Shown piece by piece: positions 37,513-46,009 of a stretch of DNA of 64,000 bases (position 1 is its first letter; every line of letters starts with the position of its first letter). Origin of the DNA: Planctomicrobium piriforme. Its GTDB lineage: Bacteria; Planctomycetota; Planctomycetia; Planctomycetales; Planctomycetaceae. Where the stretch lies: positions 185,654 to 249,653 of the forward strand of contig NZ_FOQD01000011.1 in the NCBI RefSeq assembly GCF_900113665.1. Direction: 5' to 3'. The notes under the pieces are model-generated. The model worked only from the letters and a program-made list of their open reading frames with translations. It made no database searches and was not told where the DNA came from. The position numbers and the translations under genes are program-made.

Positions 37513-38010
37513 CCCACAGGTGATGGGACTCAACCGATTTTGAGTGCTCGACGATGACAGTCGCCATCTCTTCGATGAATCGCCTCTCCTAAGCCGTGGC
37601 AACTCGGACGCCACCCAAATTGAATTCATACCGGTGCTCCTTAGTGAGGCAGTCGCCATCAATACCTTGCAGTCGGCTTTTCCCAACCTGCCTGAGCAAT
37701 CAAGGACTGGTCTCTTTTCGCAGTCCATCTTACTCAGCGATTCAGAAATTCGCGCTGGCCAGCAGATATCTGATGCTGACTCCGCAATCGACCGCTGATG
37801 GCGGAATTCGAGTACGCAGCAAAAAGCCGAACCAGTTCCTTACAGGCCCTTCCTGCCCACCACCACTGAATTTCTCAACGAAAAGGGGAGTGCATCGTCA
37901 TTTGTGTCTATCAACATGCGGCTTTGTGAGGCTCTGACTTCAGTCATCGCAGTTGTCGAGCCTCTGTGTCACTGGAGCTGTATACGGCTCTTCACTCAAC
38001 ACAACGTCAG
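37513..38010. other. Intergenic region
   Basis: Upstream region of the 34906-37512 gene and downstream region of the 38011-38780 pair. I see no recognisable gene, RNA or repeat. Confidence 0.35.
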
Positions 38011-38280
38011 TCAGCCTTTGGGCCGTCTCGGAACTCTCCTTAAAAGCACACCGTGCAACCACCAACTGGCGGCCATCCAGATCGCAACGTCGGCGATCCA
38101 CATCAACAGCGAGAAGGGCGATGTAAACTGCATGACTGTCCCGTCATGAATCTCGTACGCGGCGATTGGTAGGGGAACCCCTTGTACCCAGCAATCATTT
38201 CCAGCGGGATACCAGGCAAAGGTGCCTACTGCCGTAGAGGCAAGCAGTACGGTCCAAACCCCGACGGAATTCCACTTCAT
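38011..38280 (-). CDS. Small membrane protein, unknown (pair member)
   Basis: 89 residues with two hydrophobic segments: WTVLLASTAVGTFAWYPAG and PFSLLMWIADVAIWMAASWWLHGVLL, the second followed by a basic tail RRVPRRPKG. Its start overlaps the stop of the upstream gene by 4 bases, so the two are translationally coupled. No known family. Confidence 0.65.
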   Translation of the reverse strand: MKWNSVGVWTVLLASTAVGTFAWYPAGNDCWVQGVPLPIAAYEIHDGTVMQFTSPFSLLMWIADVAIWMAASWWLHGVLLRRVPRRPKG

Positions 38281-38780
38281 GTGCGGTTGGTCTGGTGAGC
38301 GCTATGGACCTGGAAGTCGGGCGAAGGCTTGGGCAAGGGGGTACGGGCAATCCAGAGCATCGTCAGCCAGAAAAACGGGACTGCGATGGTCCAGGTGGGA
38401 CGCCAAGAGCTCACGATCAAGTACGGGTTGCCGAAGTCTTCTTGTCCATTGGTTCGGACAAAATCCACGATCCCGAAAACGAGAGCAATCACCATGAGCC
38501 TGCGGCAAAACCGTAAGTATCCCCTGATAGAGCCCGTGGTGGAATGATGGCCTCCCAGGAAAGGAAACATCAGGGCTGCAAACAAGTAAAATGGAGAAGA
38601 CCAGCCGGTGATTGGGAGCAACGCTTCACGAGTGAATTTGAATGCGGACACGAATGTGAGGAGCGGTTCGAGCACACTCACAACGACGCTGAAGGTGATG
38701 AACCACTCCACCTGCCAAGGAACTCGATGTGGCGAGTCGGCGGAAAGTGCGTTCGGATCGTGTGCGATGGTTTGCGACAT
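38277..38780 (-). CDS. Membrane protein, unknown (pair member)
   Basis: 167 residues from the ATG at 38780; a TTG at 38828 would add 16. About four hydrophobic segments: WFITFSVVVSVLEPLLTFV, FYLFAALMFPFLGG, LMVIALVFGIVDFVR and IAVPFFWLTMLWIART. It is coupled to the 89-residue membrane protein downstream (4-base overlap). No family is recognised. Confidence 0.65.
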   Translation of the reverse strand: MSQTIAHDPNALSADSPHRVPWQVEWFITFSVVVSVLEPLLTFVSAFKFTREALLPITGWSSPFYLFAALMFPFLGGHHSTTGSIRGYLRFCRRLMVIALVFGIVDFVRTNGQEDFGNPYLIVSSWRPTWTIAVPFFWLTMLWIARTPLPKPSPDFQVHSAHQTNRT

Positions 38781-39087
38781 GTCTAGGTCGATGAAATTGA
38801 GGCTATCCCCAGCAAAGTGGGGAGTCAACGCCGTTGATTAGCTGCAATCGTGAAAAGGAGGCAGAGCGAATACGGGAACAGTGGGAGCTGGGATCAAAGA
38901 ATGACCTCTGATTCTGGTGAAGGGCGCTCAGGTGTGTTGTTGGACCGTTTCAATCGCATGCGAATGCAATGGAGACACTCAGCGAAAACAACACATGCTC
39001 GTCCTCCTGAAGAATTCTGATTGATACCTCTCTTTTCGCGGTCCCAGCAGAGTACACTGAGGCGGGACTTGCTTTGAGATCGATTCG

Positions 39088-39489
39088 ATGAAGACACTCA
39101 TCATCGTCGCACTGGGTGTCGCAGCTTACGTTGGGGCAAGCCAGATTGGCGGTCCAGTTGCCGTGTATATCTACGTCGTACCGTTTGCGGCGCTGACGCT
39201 GGTGTCAGTCTTCAACAGAAGTTGGAAGCCTGTGTTGGCTGCGGTGGGTGCGGTAGCTCCAATCGCGATTCTTCACTGCTACTTTCTTTGGGATGTTTGG
39301 ATTCGCCTTCCCCGAGAAGGCGGCGGAGCCAACATCGGTCTTGGGATACTTTTGATGCTGTTGCCGATCATCTACTCAGTCACCACATTTCTGACTTGGA
39401 TTGCGTGTGGGCTTTGGCAGTCGAAAAGCGCCGTGGAATCTCCATCTGATTTTCCCAATGGCTCGGGTGAAGCAATGAGACCGAAGTGA
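39088..39489 (+). CDS. Membrane protein, unknown; first gene of a coupled small-gene array
   Basis: 133 residues with about four hydrophobic segments (LIIVALGVAAYVGASQIGG, VAVYIYVVPFAALTLVSVF, VLAAVGAVAPIAILHCYFLW, LGILLMLLPIIYSVTTFLTWIACGL). It ends in a GTGA overlap with the next gene and so heads the coupled array 39088-41354. It does not resemble the two paralogue types downstream. Confidence 0.65.
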   Translation: MKTLIIVALGVAAYVGASQIGGPVAVYIYVVPFAALTLVSVFNRSWKPVLAAVGAVAPIAILHCYFLWDVWIRLPREGGGANIGLGILLMLLPIIYSVTTFLTWIACGLWQSKSAVESPSDFPNGSGEAMRPK

Positions 39490-39851
39490 CAAAATCGCAA
39501 ATCACACTGGGCATTGCAGCCATCTTGCTGTTGCTCGCGGGTTATGCCGAACTGTACCGGCGATCTGCCGTGCCATTTGTCATTCCCGTTAACGATCTGA
39601 AGGCTCGCATCCGCACAGAGAAAGTTGCCGTGATCTATTCCACCTTTAACAACCAGCCAGCTCTGGCTTGGCGAGCGACCCGTATCTTCTTCGGTCCTGC
39701 ACATGCTGTAGATCGGAAGATTCGGTCTGAACTTTGGACCGGGAAGCCCCCAGTGCAGCTTTCGGATCGTCAGATCAGGGGCATCCATGAACTGGAGAAT
39801 TCAGGATTCGACGCGTCTGACTGGCCTCCAGAAAACGGCAGGTTACATTGA
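39486..39851 (+). CDS. Small membrane-anchored protein, array type A (copy 1)
   Basis: 121 residues with a GTG start overlapping the previous stop (GTGA). One N-terminal membrane helix (IAAILLLLAGYAELY) is followed by RRSAVPFVIPV and a soluble domain containing VIYSTFNNQPALAWRATRIFFGPAHAVDRKIR. The same pattern (GYAELYRR, TPFMVP, then YSAFEYAPSSLWLAIQVFF and LADRQIRPVFW) occurs in the protein at 40195, so they are paralogues. No known family. Confidence 0.6.
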   Translation: MTKSQITLGIAAILLLLAGYAELYRRSAVPFVIPVNDLKARIRTEKVAVIYSTFNNQPALAWRATRIFFGPAHAVDRKIRSELWTGKPPVQLSDRQIRGIHELENSGFDASDWPPENGRLH

Positions 39852-40126
39852 AGGCGAAGCACCCGATTCTCCTGGCGGTCTTGATTCTGGTTGTGGTGGC
39901 GGTCCTCTACCCGCTCAGCTATCCACCTGTACGGGTCATGGCTGAAGACAGCCCGATTGCGATGAAGTGGGTAATAACGGTCTATCGTCCAATTCTCATG
40001 GGCATGAATTACGACACTCCTTTGGGGCACGTTTTCGATCACTACTGCTGGCAATGTGGTATTGCGAACTACCTTCTCCGAGATGTCTACACCGAACAGC
40101 GACGTGATCTTCCCTCCGAATTTTGA
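39848..40126 (+). CDS. Small membrane-anchored protein, array type B (copy 1)
   Basis: 92 residues with a TTG start in a TTGA overlap. Pattern: MKAKHPILLAVLILVV, a hydrophobic helix ending LYPLSYPPVRVMA, then VITVYRPILMGMN and a C-terminal FDHYCWQCGI. Close relatives follow at 40497, 40808 and 41116, so this is the first copy of a tandem family. A lumenal or periplasmic domain after one signal-anchor helix is inferred. Confidence 0.6.
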   Translation: MKAKHPILLAVLILVVVAVLYPLSYPPVRVMAEDSPIAMKWVITVYRPILMGMNYDTPLGHVFDHYCWQCGIANYLLRDVYTEQRRDLPSEF

Positions 40127-40194
40127 CGAGTGAGTCTCCACGCAACCGTTGCCGGGCAGCTTTCTGTTTCACAACGACCATCGAGTCCGTCACG

Positions 40195-40500
40195 ATGAAA
40201 AAGCCGGATATCGCAATCACTGTTGTGATTCTCATGGCCTTCTTGGTGTTGCTCATTGGGTACGCGGAACTCTACCGTCGCACGACAACTCCTTTCATGG
40301 TCCCTCATGTTGACGAGGAGAAGGGCATCCGGTGGGGAAAAAGTGCTCCCTACTATTCCGCATTTGAGTATGCACCATCGTCGCTCTGGCTGGCGATCCA
40401 GGTATTCTTCATGCCTGCTTATCTCGCTGATCGCCAAATTCGGCCAGTCTTTTGGGCGGATGAACCACCTTCTCCAATCCCGGAAAGTTACTGGCGATGA
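40195..40500 (+). CDS. Small membrane-anchored protein, array type A (copy 2)
   Basis: 101 residues from the ATG at 40195; the frame opens at 40123. One helix (DIAITVVILMAFLVLLIGYAELY), then RRTTTPFMVPHVDEEKG and a soluble part with YYSAFEYAPSSLWLAIQVFFMPAYLADRQIRPVFW. Paralogue of the protein at 39486. Its stop overlaps the next start (ATGA). Confidence 0.6.
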   Translation: MKKPDIAITVVILMAFLVLLIGYAELYRRTTTPFMVPHVDEEKGIRWGKSAPYYSAFEYAPSSLWLAIQVFFMPAYLADRQIRPVFWADEPPSPIPESYWR

Positions 40501-40811
40501 AATCCAAACACCCAGTCTCGCTGGCTACAATCATGCTGAGCATCGCGGTGGTCCTGTACCCACTGAGCTTTCCGCCAGCACTTCTCATCGCCCAGAGAAA
40601 TGACTTGGCGGCAAAAACGTTCCTAATTGTCTACAGTCCCTTACTCGTCTTGGCTGAAAGCAATCTGACCCTGTATCGTGTGTTCTCTTCCTACTGCCGC
40701 CTATGGCATGTGCCACCATATTTTGAATACGAGACAGTTGTGGTACCCGCAAGCTCTGAGGAATTGCGGATGGAAACCGATGCAAGCGATAATGAATGCG
40801 CTGTTGAATGA
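40497..40811 (+). CDS. Small membrane-anchored protein, array type B (copy 2)
   Basis: 104 residues. MKSKHPVSLATIMLSIAVV and LYPLSFPPALLIAQ match the type B pattern; TFLIVYSPLLVLAESN and FSSYCRLWHVPP correspond to the middle and Cys-containing parts of copy 1. The C-terminal tail is acidic. It overlaps both neighbours by ATGA. Confidence 0.6.
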   Translation: MKSKHPVSLATIMLSIAVVLYPLSFPPALLIAQRNDLAAKTFLIVYSPLLVLAESNLTLYRVFSSYCRLWHVPPYFEYETVVVPASSEELRMETDASDNECAVE

Positions 40812-41119
40812 CGAAGCCAAAGCATCCAATTCTTCTGACGCTTTCGGTCCTGATCGTTGCACTGTTCCTGTATCCGCTCAGTTACGCGCCGGCACGGGTT
40901 GTTGCCCAAGGCAATCCGACTGCGATGCCATGGGTCTTTCAGGTCTACGATCCTGCTCTCGTAGTCATCAACCGAAGCGAGACCTTGAGCAAAGCGTTTG
41001 GCTTCTATTGCCGCTTCTGCGGAGTTCGCGACAATCCACCTTGCTACTTCCTCATCGATAAAATCATCCTGGAGGACGATCCACCGGAGCCGACAGGACA
41101 GAAGGAAGCCAGGCAATGA
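40808..41119 (+). CDS. Small membrane-anchored protein, array type B (copy 3)
   Basis: 103 residues. MTKPKHPILLTLSVLIVALFLYPLSYAPARVVAQ, then PWVFQVYDPALVVINRSETL and FGFYCRFCGVRDNPP, a good match to copies 1 and 2. The paired Cys (CRFC) matches the CWQC of copy 1. It ends in ATGA, which leads into the broken fourth copy. Confidence 0.6.
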   Translation: MTKPKHPILLTLSVLIVALFLYPLSYAPARVVAQGNPTAMPWVFQVYDPALVVINRSETLSKAFGFYCRFCGVRDNPPCYFLIDKIILEDDPPEPTGQKEARQ

Positions 41120-41354
41120 ACCGATCATTCTACTGCTTCTCGCAGTTCTTGCATACCCACTCAGTTACCCGCCCATGCTGCACGTGGCGACGGGCTTCTC
41201 AAACAACCGCCCGGTTCCCATGTGGTTCTTTCGCATCTACGATCCGCTACTTGCACAGGTAAACCGCCCCGGACCGTTGTCTTCAACATTCGCAGCTTAC
41301 TGTGACACTTGGGGCGTTGGAGTCTTTCTCCCGTCGTACTACCCATGTTATTGA
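41116..41354 (+). pseudogene. Array type B, fourth copy, frameshifted near its start
   Basis: The ATG at 41116, coupled to the previous stop, leads into the wrong frame. One frame away the sequence clearly continues the family: PIILLLLAVLAYPLSYPPML, then PMWFFRIYDPLLAQVNRPGPL and FAAYCDTWGV. Compared with copy 3, about 16 bases are missing just after ATGAA, where the family has K-x-K-H-P. Unless an unusual internal start is used, this copy is inactive. A sequencing error is possible but would have to be a long deletion. Confidence 0.65.
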
Positions 41355-41565
41355 CCAAGGATCGAGAGATTTCAGCTTTGATGTCTCCGAAAAGAGCCCT
41401 TTAATGCAGTGAAGCAAAACCTGGTTACAGGCGCTCCGGCCTGTGTTGTTGGGCCGAGATCCCTACTGATCCCACTGATGAAGCAGGTCTTGCATGCGGC
41501 CATAGGGTCTTCAAATTCAACAAAACAGGATGGGGCTTTTGAAGCAGTCACCGGAAAGAATGCCA

Positions 41566-41709
41566 ATGGACGCCGCTACTCACCGCCGCTTGACATGGAC
41601 TTCGTTCACCGCAGGTCTGGCCGTTGGCCTCGCTGTTGGAGTTCCAATCGGTGCTGTGGGGCTCATCGTCTTGGCACAAATTCTGACGGTGATGATTTCT
41701 CTACCCTAA
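41566..41709 (+). CDS. Very small membrane protein
   Basis: 47 residues from the ATG at 41566 (GGAAAG 7 bases upstream), or 49 from 41560. The sequence is a short basic N-terminus (DAATHRRLTWTS) followed by one long hydrophobic helix with GLAVGLAVGVPIGAVGLIVL and a stop at 41707. No family is known. The ribosome site and the clean single helix are the only evidence. Confidence 0.5.
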   Translation: MDAATHRRLTWTSFTAGLAVGLAVGVPIGAVGLIVLAQILTVMISLP

Positions 41710-41777
41710 ACGAAAACCGCCCCGGCGAGAGAACTCGACAGGGCAGGCTGGGAGCAAGCGTAGAACGCTTGTGCGGA

Positions 41778-42130
41778 CTACCGGTTCTGGCTGCTGCCGG
41801 ATTGAGAAGTCTGACGCTGCTTTTGACCAGGCTGCTGTTGTTCGTTGCCGCATTCGCCTTCAGCCTTCAGGCCTTGGCTGTGTTGTTGTTGTCCCATCTT
41901 GTTGCCAGAGCTACAGCTTTGATTCAGTTGATTCCCACCCTGACGTTGACCACCATGCACGAAGCACCCGGTTCCAAGCCTGGAGTCTTGCCCCAATCAG
42001 TTACAGGTGTTGTTGGGGCAGATGTGCCACAGCCGCAATAAGACAGGCAGACCAGAACGGCCAGAAGAAGGAATCGAGGGGCACGGTCAATTGTGATCCT
42101 TGGCTCCGCCATTTCCAAACCGATAGTCAT
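41778..42130 (-). pseudogene. Probable lipoprotein gene with a frameshift
   Basis: The start at 42130 overlaps the previous stop by ATGA. A signal peptide with a lipobox-like end (FLLLAVLVCLSYCGCG) is followed by SAPTTPVTD, then a GGGG run. In that frame the protein ends after 68 residues at 41924. In the next frame the region 41778-41996 stays open and reads as a Gln/Gly/Ser-rich tail (GNKMGQQQHSQG, GNEQQQPGQKQRQ). A single-base slip in the GGGG run would join them into one lipoprotein of about 115 residues. The 68-residue product may still be made. Confidence 0.45.
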
Positions 42131-42618
42131 TTCTCTGTGACGCGACGCATTGTGAATTCGCCGAGACCAGCTCCACAGCCACCAATCTCGACTTGGTGAT
42201 TAGATAGAAATATGTTGTCTTCCCCATTCCAGCGAACGCAGAGTCGGCTGATCTCCGTCGTTTGAGGACAGACGAACCCGTTCGCTCCAGGAATCAAATT
42301 CGCGATTTTGAAGACACTATCAGGCAACGGGATCATACCGTTGCTCCCGCTGTTGATGCGGTATATGAGCAGTAGACCATCATTAAGTCGCCAACGCATG
42401 TCCAGCCCCAGACTGGCAATCACATTCAAATGAAATCGCCGATCAGAACGAAAGTTTTGAGAGTAAGCCCGACCGTCCGCATGCGTCCATAGTCCCACCA
42501 ATCGTCGCTCTTCCTCATTCAATTGTGCCGAGTAGTGCCAGAACGCCACACCGCCCATGAGACCGGAGGCCATCAGCAGCACGACAGCCAGTAGTTTCAA
42601 TCGCCGGGGGGATTGCAT
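42127..42618 (-). CDS. Membrane-anchored protein, unknown (paralogue of 43065-43592)
   Basis: 163 residues. One N-terminal helix (LLAVVLLMASGLMGGVAFW), then LNEEERRLVGLWTHADGRAYSQNFRSDRRFHLN and DMRWRLNDGLLLI. The protein at 43065 has the same plan (LNANERRLVGRWLPEETGGVFEYHFGRH, then KLRWSLDMEGRLTL), so the two are diverged copies. The ERRLVGxW motif and beta-rich pattern suggest a small lipocalin-like or copper-resistance-like outer domain, but that is a guess. Confidence 0.65.
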   Translation of the reverse strand: MQSPRRLKLLAVVLLMASGLMGGVAFWHYSAQLNEEERRLVGLWTHADGRAYSQNFRSDRRFHLNVIASLGLDMRWRLNDGLLLIYRINSGSNGMIPLPDSVFKIANLIPGANGFVCPQTTEISRLCVRWNGEDNIFLSNHQVEIGGCGAGLGEFTMRRVTEK

Positions 42619-42716
42619 GTCTTGCTGGCTTGGAGCGAGAGAGTCAAGGGTAACTTTGGACGGGCCAGGTGTCGGCCCCCGGCCTACGAATCGTCATCTT
42701 CAATTCTCGTGTCGTT

Positions 42717-42890
42717 TCACGAGACCATCTTGCACCAAAAATACATTCCCACGACAACGAACAGGTATCCAGCAAAGCGTGCAAGATGACCGTGATCTTT
42801 ACTTGGGAGCGAAGGGAGAAAGATCCCGTTCCCGATTCCGCAGAGCAGGACGCCAGAAAAGACAACAATCGACGCACTGATGCTTTTCAC
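42717..42890 (-). CDS. Very small two-helix membrane protein
   Basis: 57 residues with a GTG start and AGAGG 8 bases upstream. Two helices: ASIVVFSGVLLCGIGNGIFL and ARFAGYLFVVVGMYFWCKMV, joined by PSLPSKDHGH. No family is recognised. It lies between the two paralogues at 42127 and 43065 on the same strand. Confidence 0.55.
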   Translation of the reverse strand: MKSISASIVVFSGVLLCGIGNGIFLPSLPSKDHGHLARFAGYLFVVVGMYFWCKMVS

Positions 42891-43064
42891 TCGCGGCCTC
42901 TACTTTCTCTTCGGTGTCTCGGGCGGCTGCGACACGGCGACCCGCGATGAAAAGCACAAAGGTCCACCGATGACAATCCTGACATCGGGAGGCCCTCGAT
43001 GCCAGTTCGCGGAACTGAAGCGGGAGCAGTTCGCGTTGAAATCCAGCGCGAGGCGTCTGCAAAG

Positions 43065-43592
43065 TTATTTCTGTGAGGGCACGCGGTGCATGGTTGCATT
43101 GTATTTGCCCTTCGTCCCCTCGGGCGTCGTCCCATACAGCAAAAATGTGTCTTCGTCTTTCCACGAAACATGCCGAACAAATGCCGGGATGCTGACATCA
43201 CCGCGCAGTTTTCGGACGAATTCGGTCTCTTCGATCGTCAGCCGTAAGTTCTCAATTGAACTCTTACGCATGAGCCTTTTCCTTGGGATGAATTCCTCCT
43301 GCAAAGTTAATCGGCCTTCCATATCCAGTGACCAGCGGAGTTTGACCGTTGGTTGAGGACCGTGACAATTCAGGATCTTGTGTCTACCAAAATGGTATTC
43401 GAAAACGCCACCGGTCTCTTCAGGCAGCCAGCGTCCTACCAGACGGCGCTCATTCGCATTCAACCAAGGCCAAGGCAAACAAGTTGCCACCCCGCCAACC
43501 AGCCCGGCTGTCATGACTAGAACTGTGGCCAGTCTCAGATGCCGGCAGCGTTGCGTGGGAGCGACTGGTAACATCGCGCGGTCGTCGACCAT
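43065..43592 (-). CDS. Membrane-anchored protein, unknown (paralogue of 42127-42618)
   Basis: 175 residues from the ATG at 43592, which overlaps the stop of a small upstream gene (TGATG). A longer frame to 43928 is open, but the extra part has no coding character. One helix (LATVLVMTAGLVGGVATCL), then NANERRLVGRWLPEETGGVFEYHF and KLRWSLDMEGRLTLQEEF. The C-terminal part has HVSWKDEDTFLLYGTTPEG. Same plan as the 163-residue protein at 42127. Confidence 0.65.
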   Translation of the reverse strand: MVDDRAMLPVAPTQRCRHLRLATVLVMTAGLVGGVATCLPWPWLNANERRLVGRWLPEETGGVFEYHFGRHKILNCHGPQPTVKLRWSLDMEGRLTLQEEFIPRKRLMRKSSIENLRLTIEETEFVRKLRGDVSIPAFVRHVSWKDEDTFLLYGTTPEGTKGKYNATMHRVPSQK

Positions 43593-43762
43593 CAAACCAG
43601 GCCCTGATTCCTGCGTTGCCTGATTTGTTTGCAACTGGGACAGCACATGGCAGAAACCGCAGTGATCACCCAGCCAATGTCTCCATCGTACCAAAGCCAC
43701 ACTGACATCACGGTCATCGTGACAGCCAAGGCTCGTGCTTGTGTGCAGGTCAGAGAAATCAT
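43592..43762 (-). CDS. Very small membrane protein coupled to 43065-43592
   Basis: 56 residues from an ATG at 43762, within a longer frame. A hydrophobic segment (ALAVTMTVMSVWLWYDGDIGWVITAVSAM) is followed by CCPSCKQIRQRRNQ, whose Cys cluster could bind metal. The TGATG overlap with the next start supports translation. No family is known. Confidence 0.45.
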   Translation of the reverse strand: MISLTCTQARALAVTMTVMSVWLWYDGDIGWVITAVSAMCCPSCKQIRQRRNQGLV

Positions 43763-43939
43763 GAGTTGGTTCCCACCTGTAAGATACCGAAAATGGCTTA
43801 GCTCTCCAGGATTCCCCGACAAAGGCCTCCGAATCTCGGCCTGGGTGGATGCCGTCTGCTCGATGCTGGGCTTTCTGCGCGGTGACCACCCCCTTGGGAT
43901 CAATGGAGATGGCGATCGCGTCAGCCATCCACCGAGTGA

Positions 43940-44353
43940 CTACTGGCGAATACCCGGCGAGGGAAAAGGAAAAAGCTCCAGCAGAGATTCATTTTCCTGT
44001 TCTCTGGCAAAAGAACTCCTCTGGATTACCTTACGTGATTCTAAATCAAGTGGCTCTTTTCCCATGAGAACCGCGGACATCAGAATCAGTCTGTTCCATG
44101 TTCGTTGAATGTTAGAACGCGGATCAAACCACTGATTCAGATGAGCAACACGGGTGGCGCGACAAAACTCTGGTAGGTCTTCCACGCACCTCCTGCCGCG
44201 CTGATTCCATGCGGTCAATCTAGCATTGATTTCCCCCACAGAAGTGCCACCACCTTCCTCCATTCCCACAAACCAAATAGGTGCCTCTAAGTTGCCGTAG
44301 CCAAAAAATGCATTGGCGAACGAATACAGAAGCTCTTCATCTGCAATCATCAT
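43940..44353 (-). pseudogene. Truncated gene of the WFVGMEEGGG family
   Basis: 137 residues. The N-terminal part has FFGYGNLEAPIWFVGMEEGGG, a motif I associate with an uncharacterised family whose members are about twice this length. The frame ends abruptly after ELFPFPSPGIRQ, where full-length members continue (a PLPSP-type motif followed by more residues). The C-terminal half is not visible downstream, so this is probably a truncated remnant. Function unknown. Confidence 0.5.
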
Positions 44354-44421
44354 TCGGCTCCAACGATTTGGCCTACAATCGAAAATACCTCTGGCTCGAT
44401 TTTTCGGACCAGAGGCTTCAA

Positions 44422-45528
44422 TTACAACAGGTTGACCACCTTGTCGGCCAGCCCTTTCTCGCCCATGACGATGTTGAGCTTACCGTTCGCGGCAACCTTC
44501 TCCAGAACTTCCAGCTCGCGCAGGCGCATCAGCACCGGGTTGTCCGCCAGCAGCTTGGCTGTGTTGGCCTGTGACCGCATGGCAGCCGTTTCCTCGCGCC
44601 GCGAAATCAGGTTGGCCTCGGACGCCTTTCTGGCTTCCGTCACCTTGTTCATCAGATCCTTCATGTCGCCCGGCAGGATCACATCGCGGATCCCCACCGA
44701 AGCGATCTCCAGACCCAACTCACCAGCCCGGCGACGGACGTTGTCCTCGATCTCCTTCGCCACGGCATCCTTATCCGTCAGGAAGGCATCGAGTTCCCGG
44801 GCGCCGACCACGCCCCGCAGCACAAGCTGCGTTTCGCGGTACAGGGCCTGCCGCACGTCGTCTGTCTGGCTGACAGCCTTGCGGGCGTCGACGATCTTAT
44901 AGGTCACCACGGCGTTCAGCCGCAGCGTGACCTTGTCAGCCGTCATGATCTCCTGACCGCCGACATCGACCAACGTCTCCCGCAGATCGATCTCGACGAC
45001 CTTGGCCTCCGACTGTCCCTTCCAGAAGGCGTACAGACCAGCAGACAGCGTCTCGACATACCGGCCGTCGATGAACAACACGCCGACGTGATCCCGATTG
45101 ACCGTGCAGACATCCAGCACGCGCTGCGCCTGCGGCGATCGGGCGATCACCTTCAGGTCAGCATGCTCGAACCGCACAGTGCGGGCGTCGACCACTTCCA
45201 CCCGAACGTCCTTCTGGCCTGTCCAGTAGGCGTAAAGACCGGCGGGCAGTACATGACTGAACCGGTTCTCGATCCAGACCAGTGCCCGTTCGTAATCCTT
45301 CAGGTCCAGGACCACAGCGCGATCCTTGAGCGCACCCGACTTCACGATCAAATCCAGCTTCTCATGGATCAGCCACGGGTCACGCTGCGAGACAACGTCC
45401 ACACGGACCTTGTCCAACGGGTCAAAGAACCAGTGCGTCCCTTCCTCGACCAATCCGCGGAACTCATCGTCCCGGAACAGCAATCCCTTTTCGTAGCTGC
45501 GAATCTTGTAACGCTTGAACAGAAACAT
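44422..45528 (-). CDS. Slipin/SPFH (band 7) family protein
   Basis: 368 residues with a very strong ribosome site (GGAGGTGAAGG before the ATG). The N-terminal half is an SPFH-like repeat (RSYEKGLLFRDDEFRGLVEEGTHWFF). The second SPFH domain has VNRDHVGVLFIDGRYVETLSAGLYAFWKG, the stomatin/slipin hallmark RLNAVVTYKIVDARKAV, and ETQLVLRGVVGARELDAFL. A helical region (MNKVTEARKASEANLISRREETAAMRSQANTAKLL) drives oligomerisation. There is no clear N-terminal membrane helix, so it may be membrane-associated through the SPFH fold. It probably acts as a membrane-domain scaffold. Confidence 0.9.
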   Translation of the reverse strand: MFLFKRYKIRSYEKGLLFRDDEFRGLVEEGTHWFFDPLDKVRVDVVSQRDPWLIHEKLDLIVKSGALKDRAVVLDLKDYERALVWIENRFSHVLPAGLYAYWTGQKDVRVEVVDARTVRFEHADLKVIARSPQAQRVLDVCTVNRDHVGVLFIDGRYVETLSAGLYAFWKGQSEAKVVEIDLRETLVDVGGQEIMTADKVTLRLNAVVTYKIVDARKAVSQTDDVRQALYRETQLVLRGVVGARELDAFLTDKDAVAKEIEDNVRRRAGELGLEIASVGIRDVILPGDMKDLMNKVTEARKASEANLISRREETAAMRSQANTAKLLADNPVLMRLRELEVLEKVAANGKLNIVMGEKGLADKVVNLL

Positions 45529-45763
45529 CCTTCACCTCCCCGGCTGGGCCGGATTGTGCCAATCAAGTGAAATGCCGGGCACAGTCGGCAGGTCGCAGCG
45601 TCTTCGCTGCGGTGATTCAAGCAAGACACCCTGGCATCGTTCGCCGTTCGCTTGATTTCGTTGATGACGGAGAAAACTGCTGAATGATCTCGCTCAGTGA
45701 ATTCGTTCGCTCGATTCCGATGAGGGATGCAGGCCGATATGATGTTTCGAAGAGGAGAAAACG

Positions 45764-46009
45764 ATGCCGTTGTCCGAAATAGAAGAAATCTATCGTCAAC
45801 GTGTCAGCACGATGACACCGGCCGAGAAGTTTCAGCGGATGCATACCCTGAACCAATGGGCCAGGTGGAACATCGCACGTACGATTACCGAGAAGGAAGG
45901 TCCGCTCCCGCCGGAGGTACTAAAATGGCGGGTCGCACTGTGGATTTACGGCCGCAACTCGGAATGCAGACGTTTGATCGAGGGGCAGTTGGAACGTGTA
46001 TCAAGTTGA
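45764..46009 (+). CDS. Small protein, first of a pair with a nucleotidyltransferase
   Basis: 81 residues with an excellent ribosome site (GAGGAG). The sequence is soluble and helical: SEIEEIYRQRVSTMTPAEKFQRMHTLNQWARW, then a C-terminal VALWIYGRNSECRRLIEGQL. The 14-base overlap with the next gene indicates a two-gene unit. Small partner plus nucleotidyltransferase resembles a toxin-antitoxin layout, but I do not recognise this protein as a known antitoxin. Confidence 0.7.
   Translation: MPLSEIEEIYRQRVSTMTPAEKFQRMHTLNQWARWNIARTITEKEGPLPPEVLKWRVALWIYGRNSECRRLIEGQLERVSS

Noticed and set aside
41409..42041. 210-codon plus-strand frame overlapping the lipoprotein remnant
   Set aside because: No coherent domain; it overlaps the better supported small gene at 41566 and the minus-strand lipoprotein.
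43593..43928. N-terminal extension of the 43065-43592 gene to 43928
   Set aside because: The extension has no coding character and overlaps the small coupled gene 43592-43762, whose TGATG junction points to the start at 43592.
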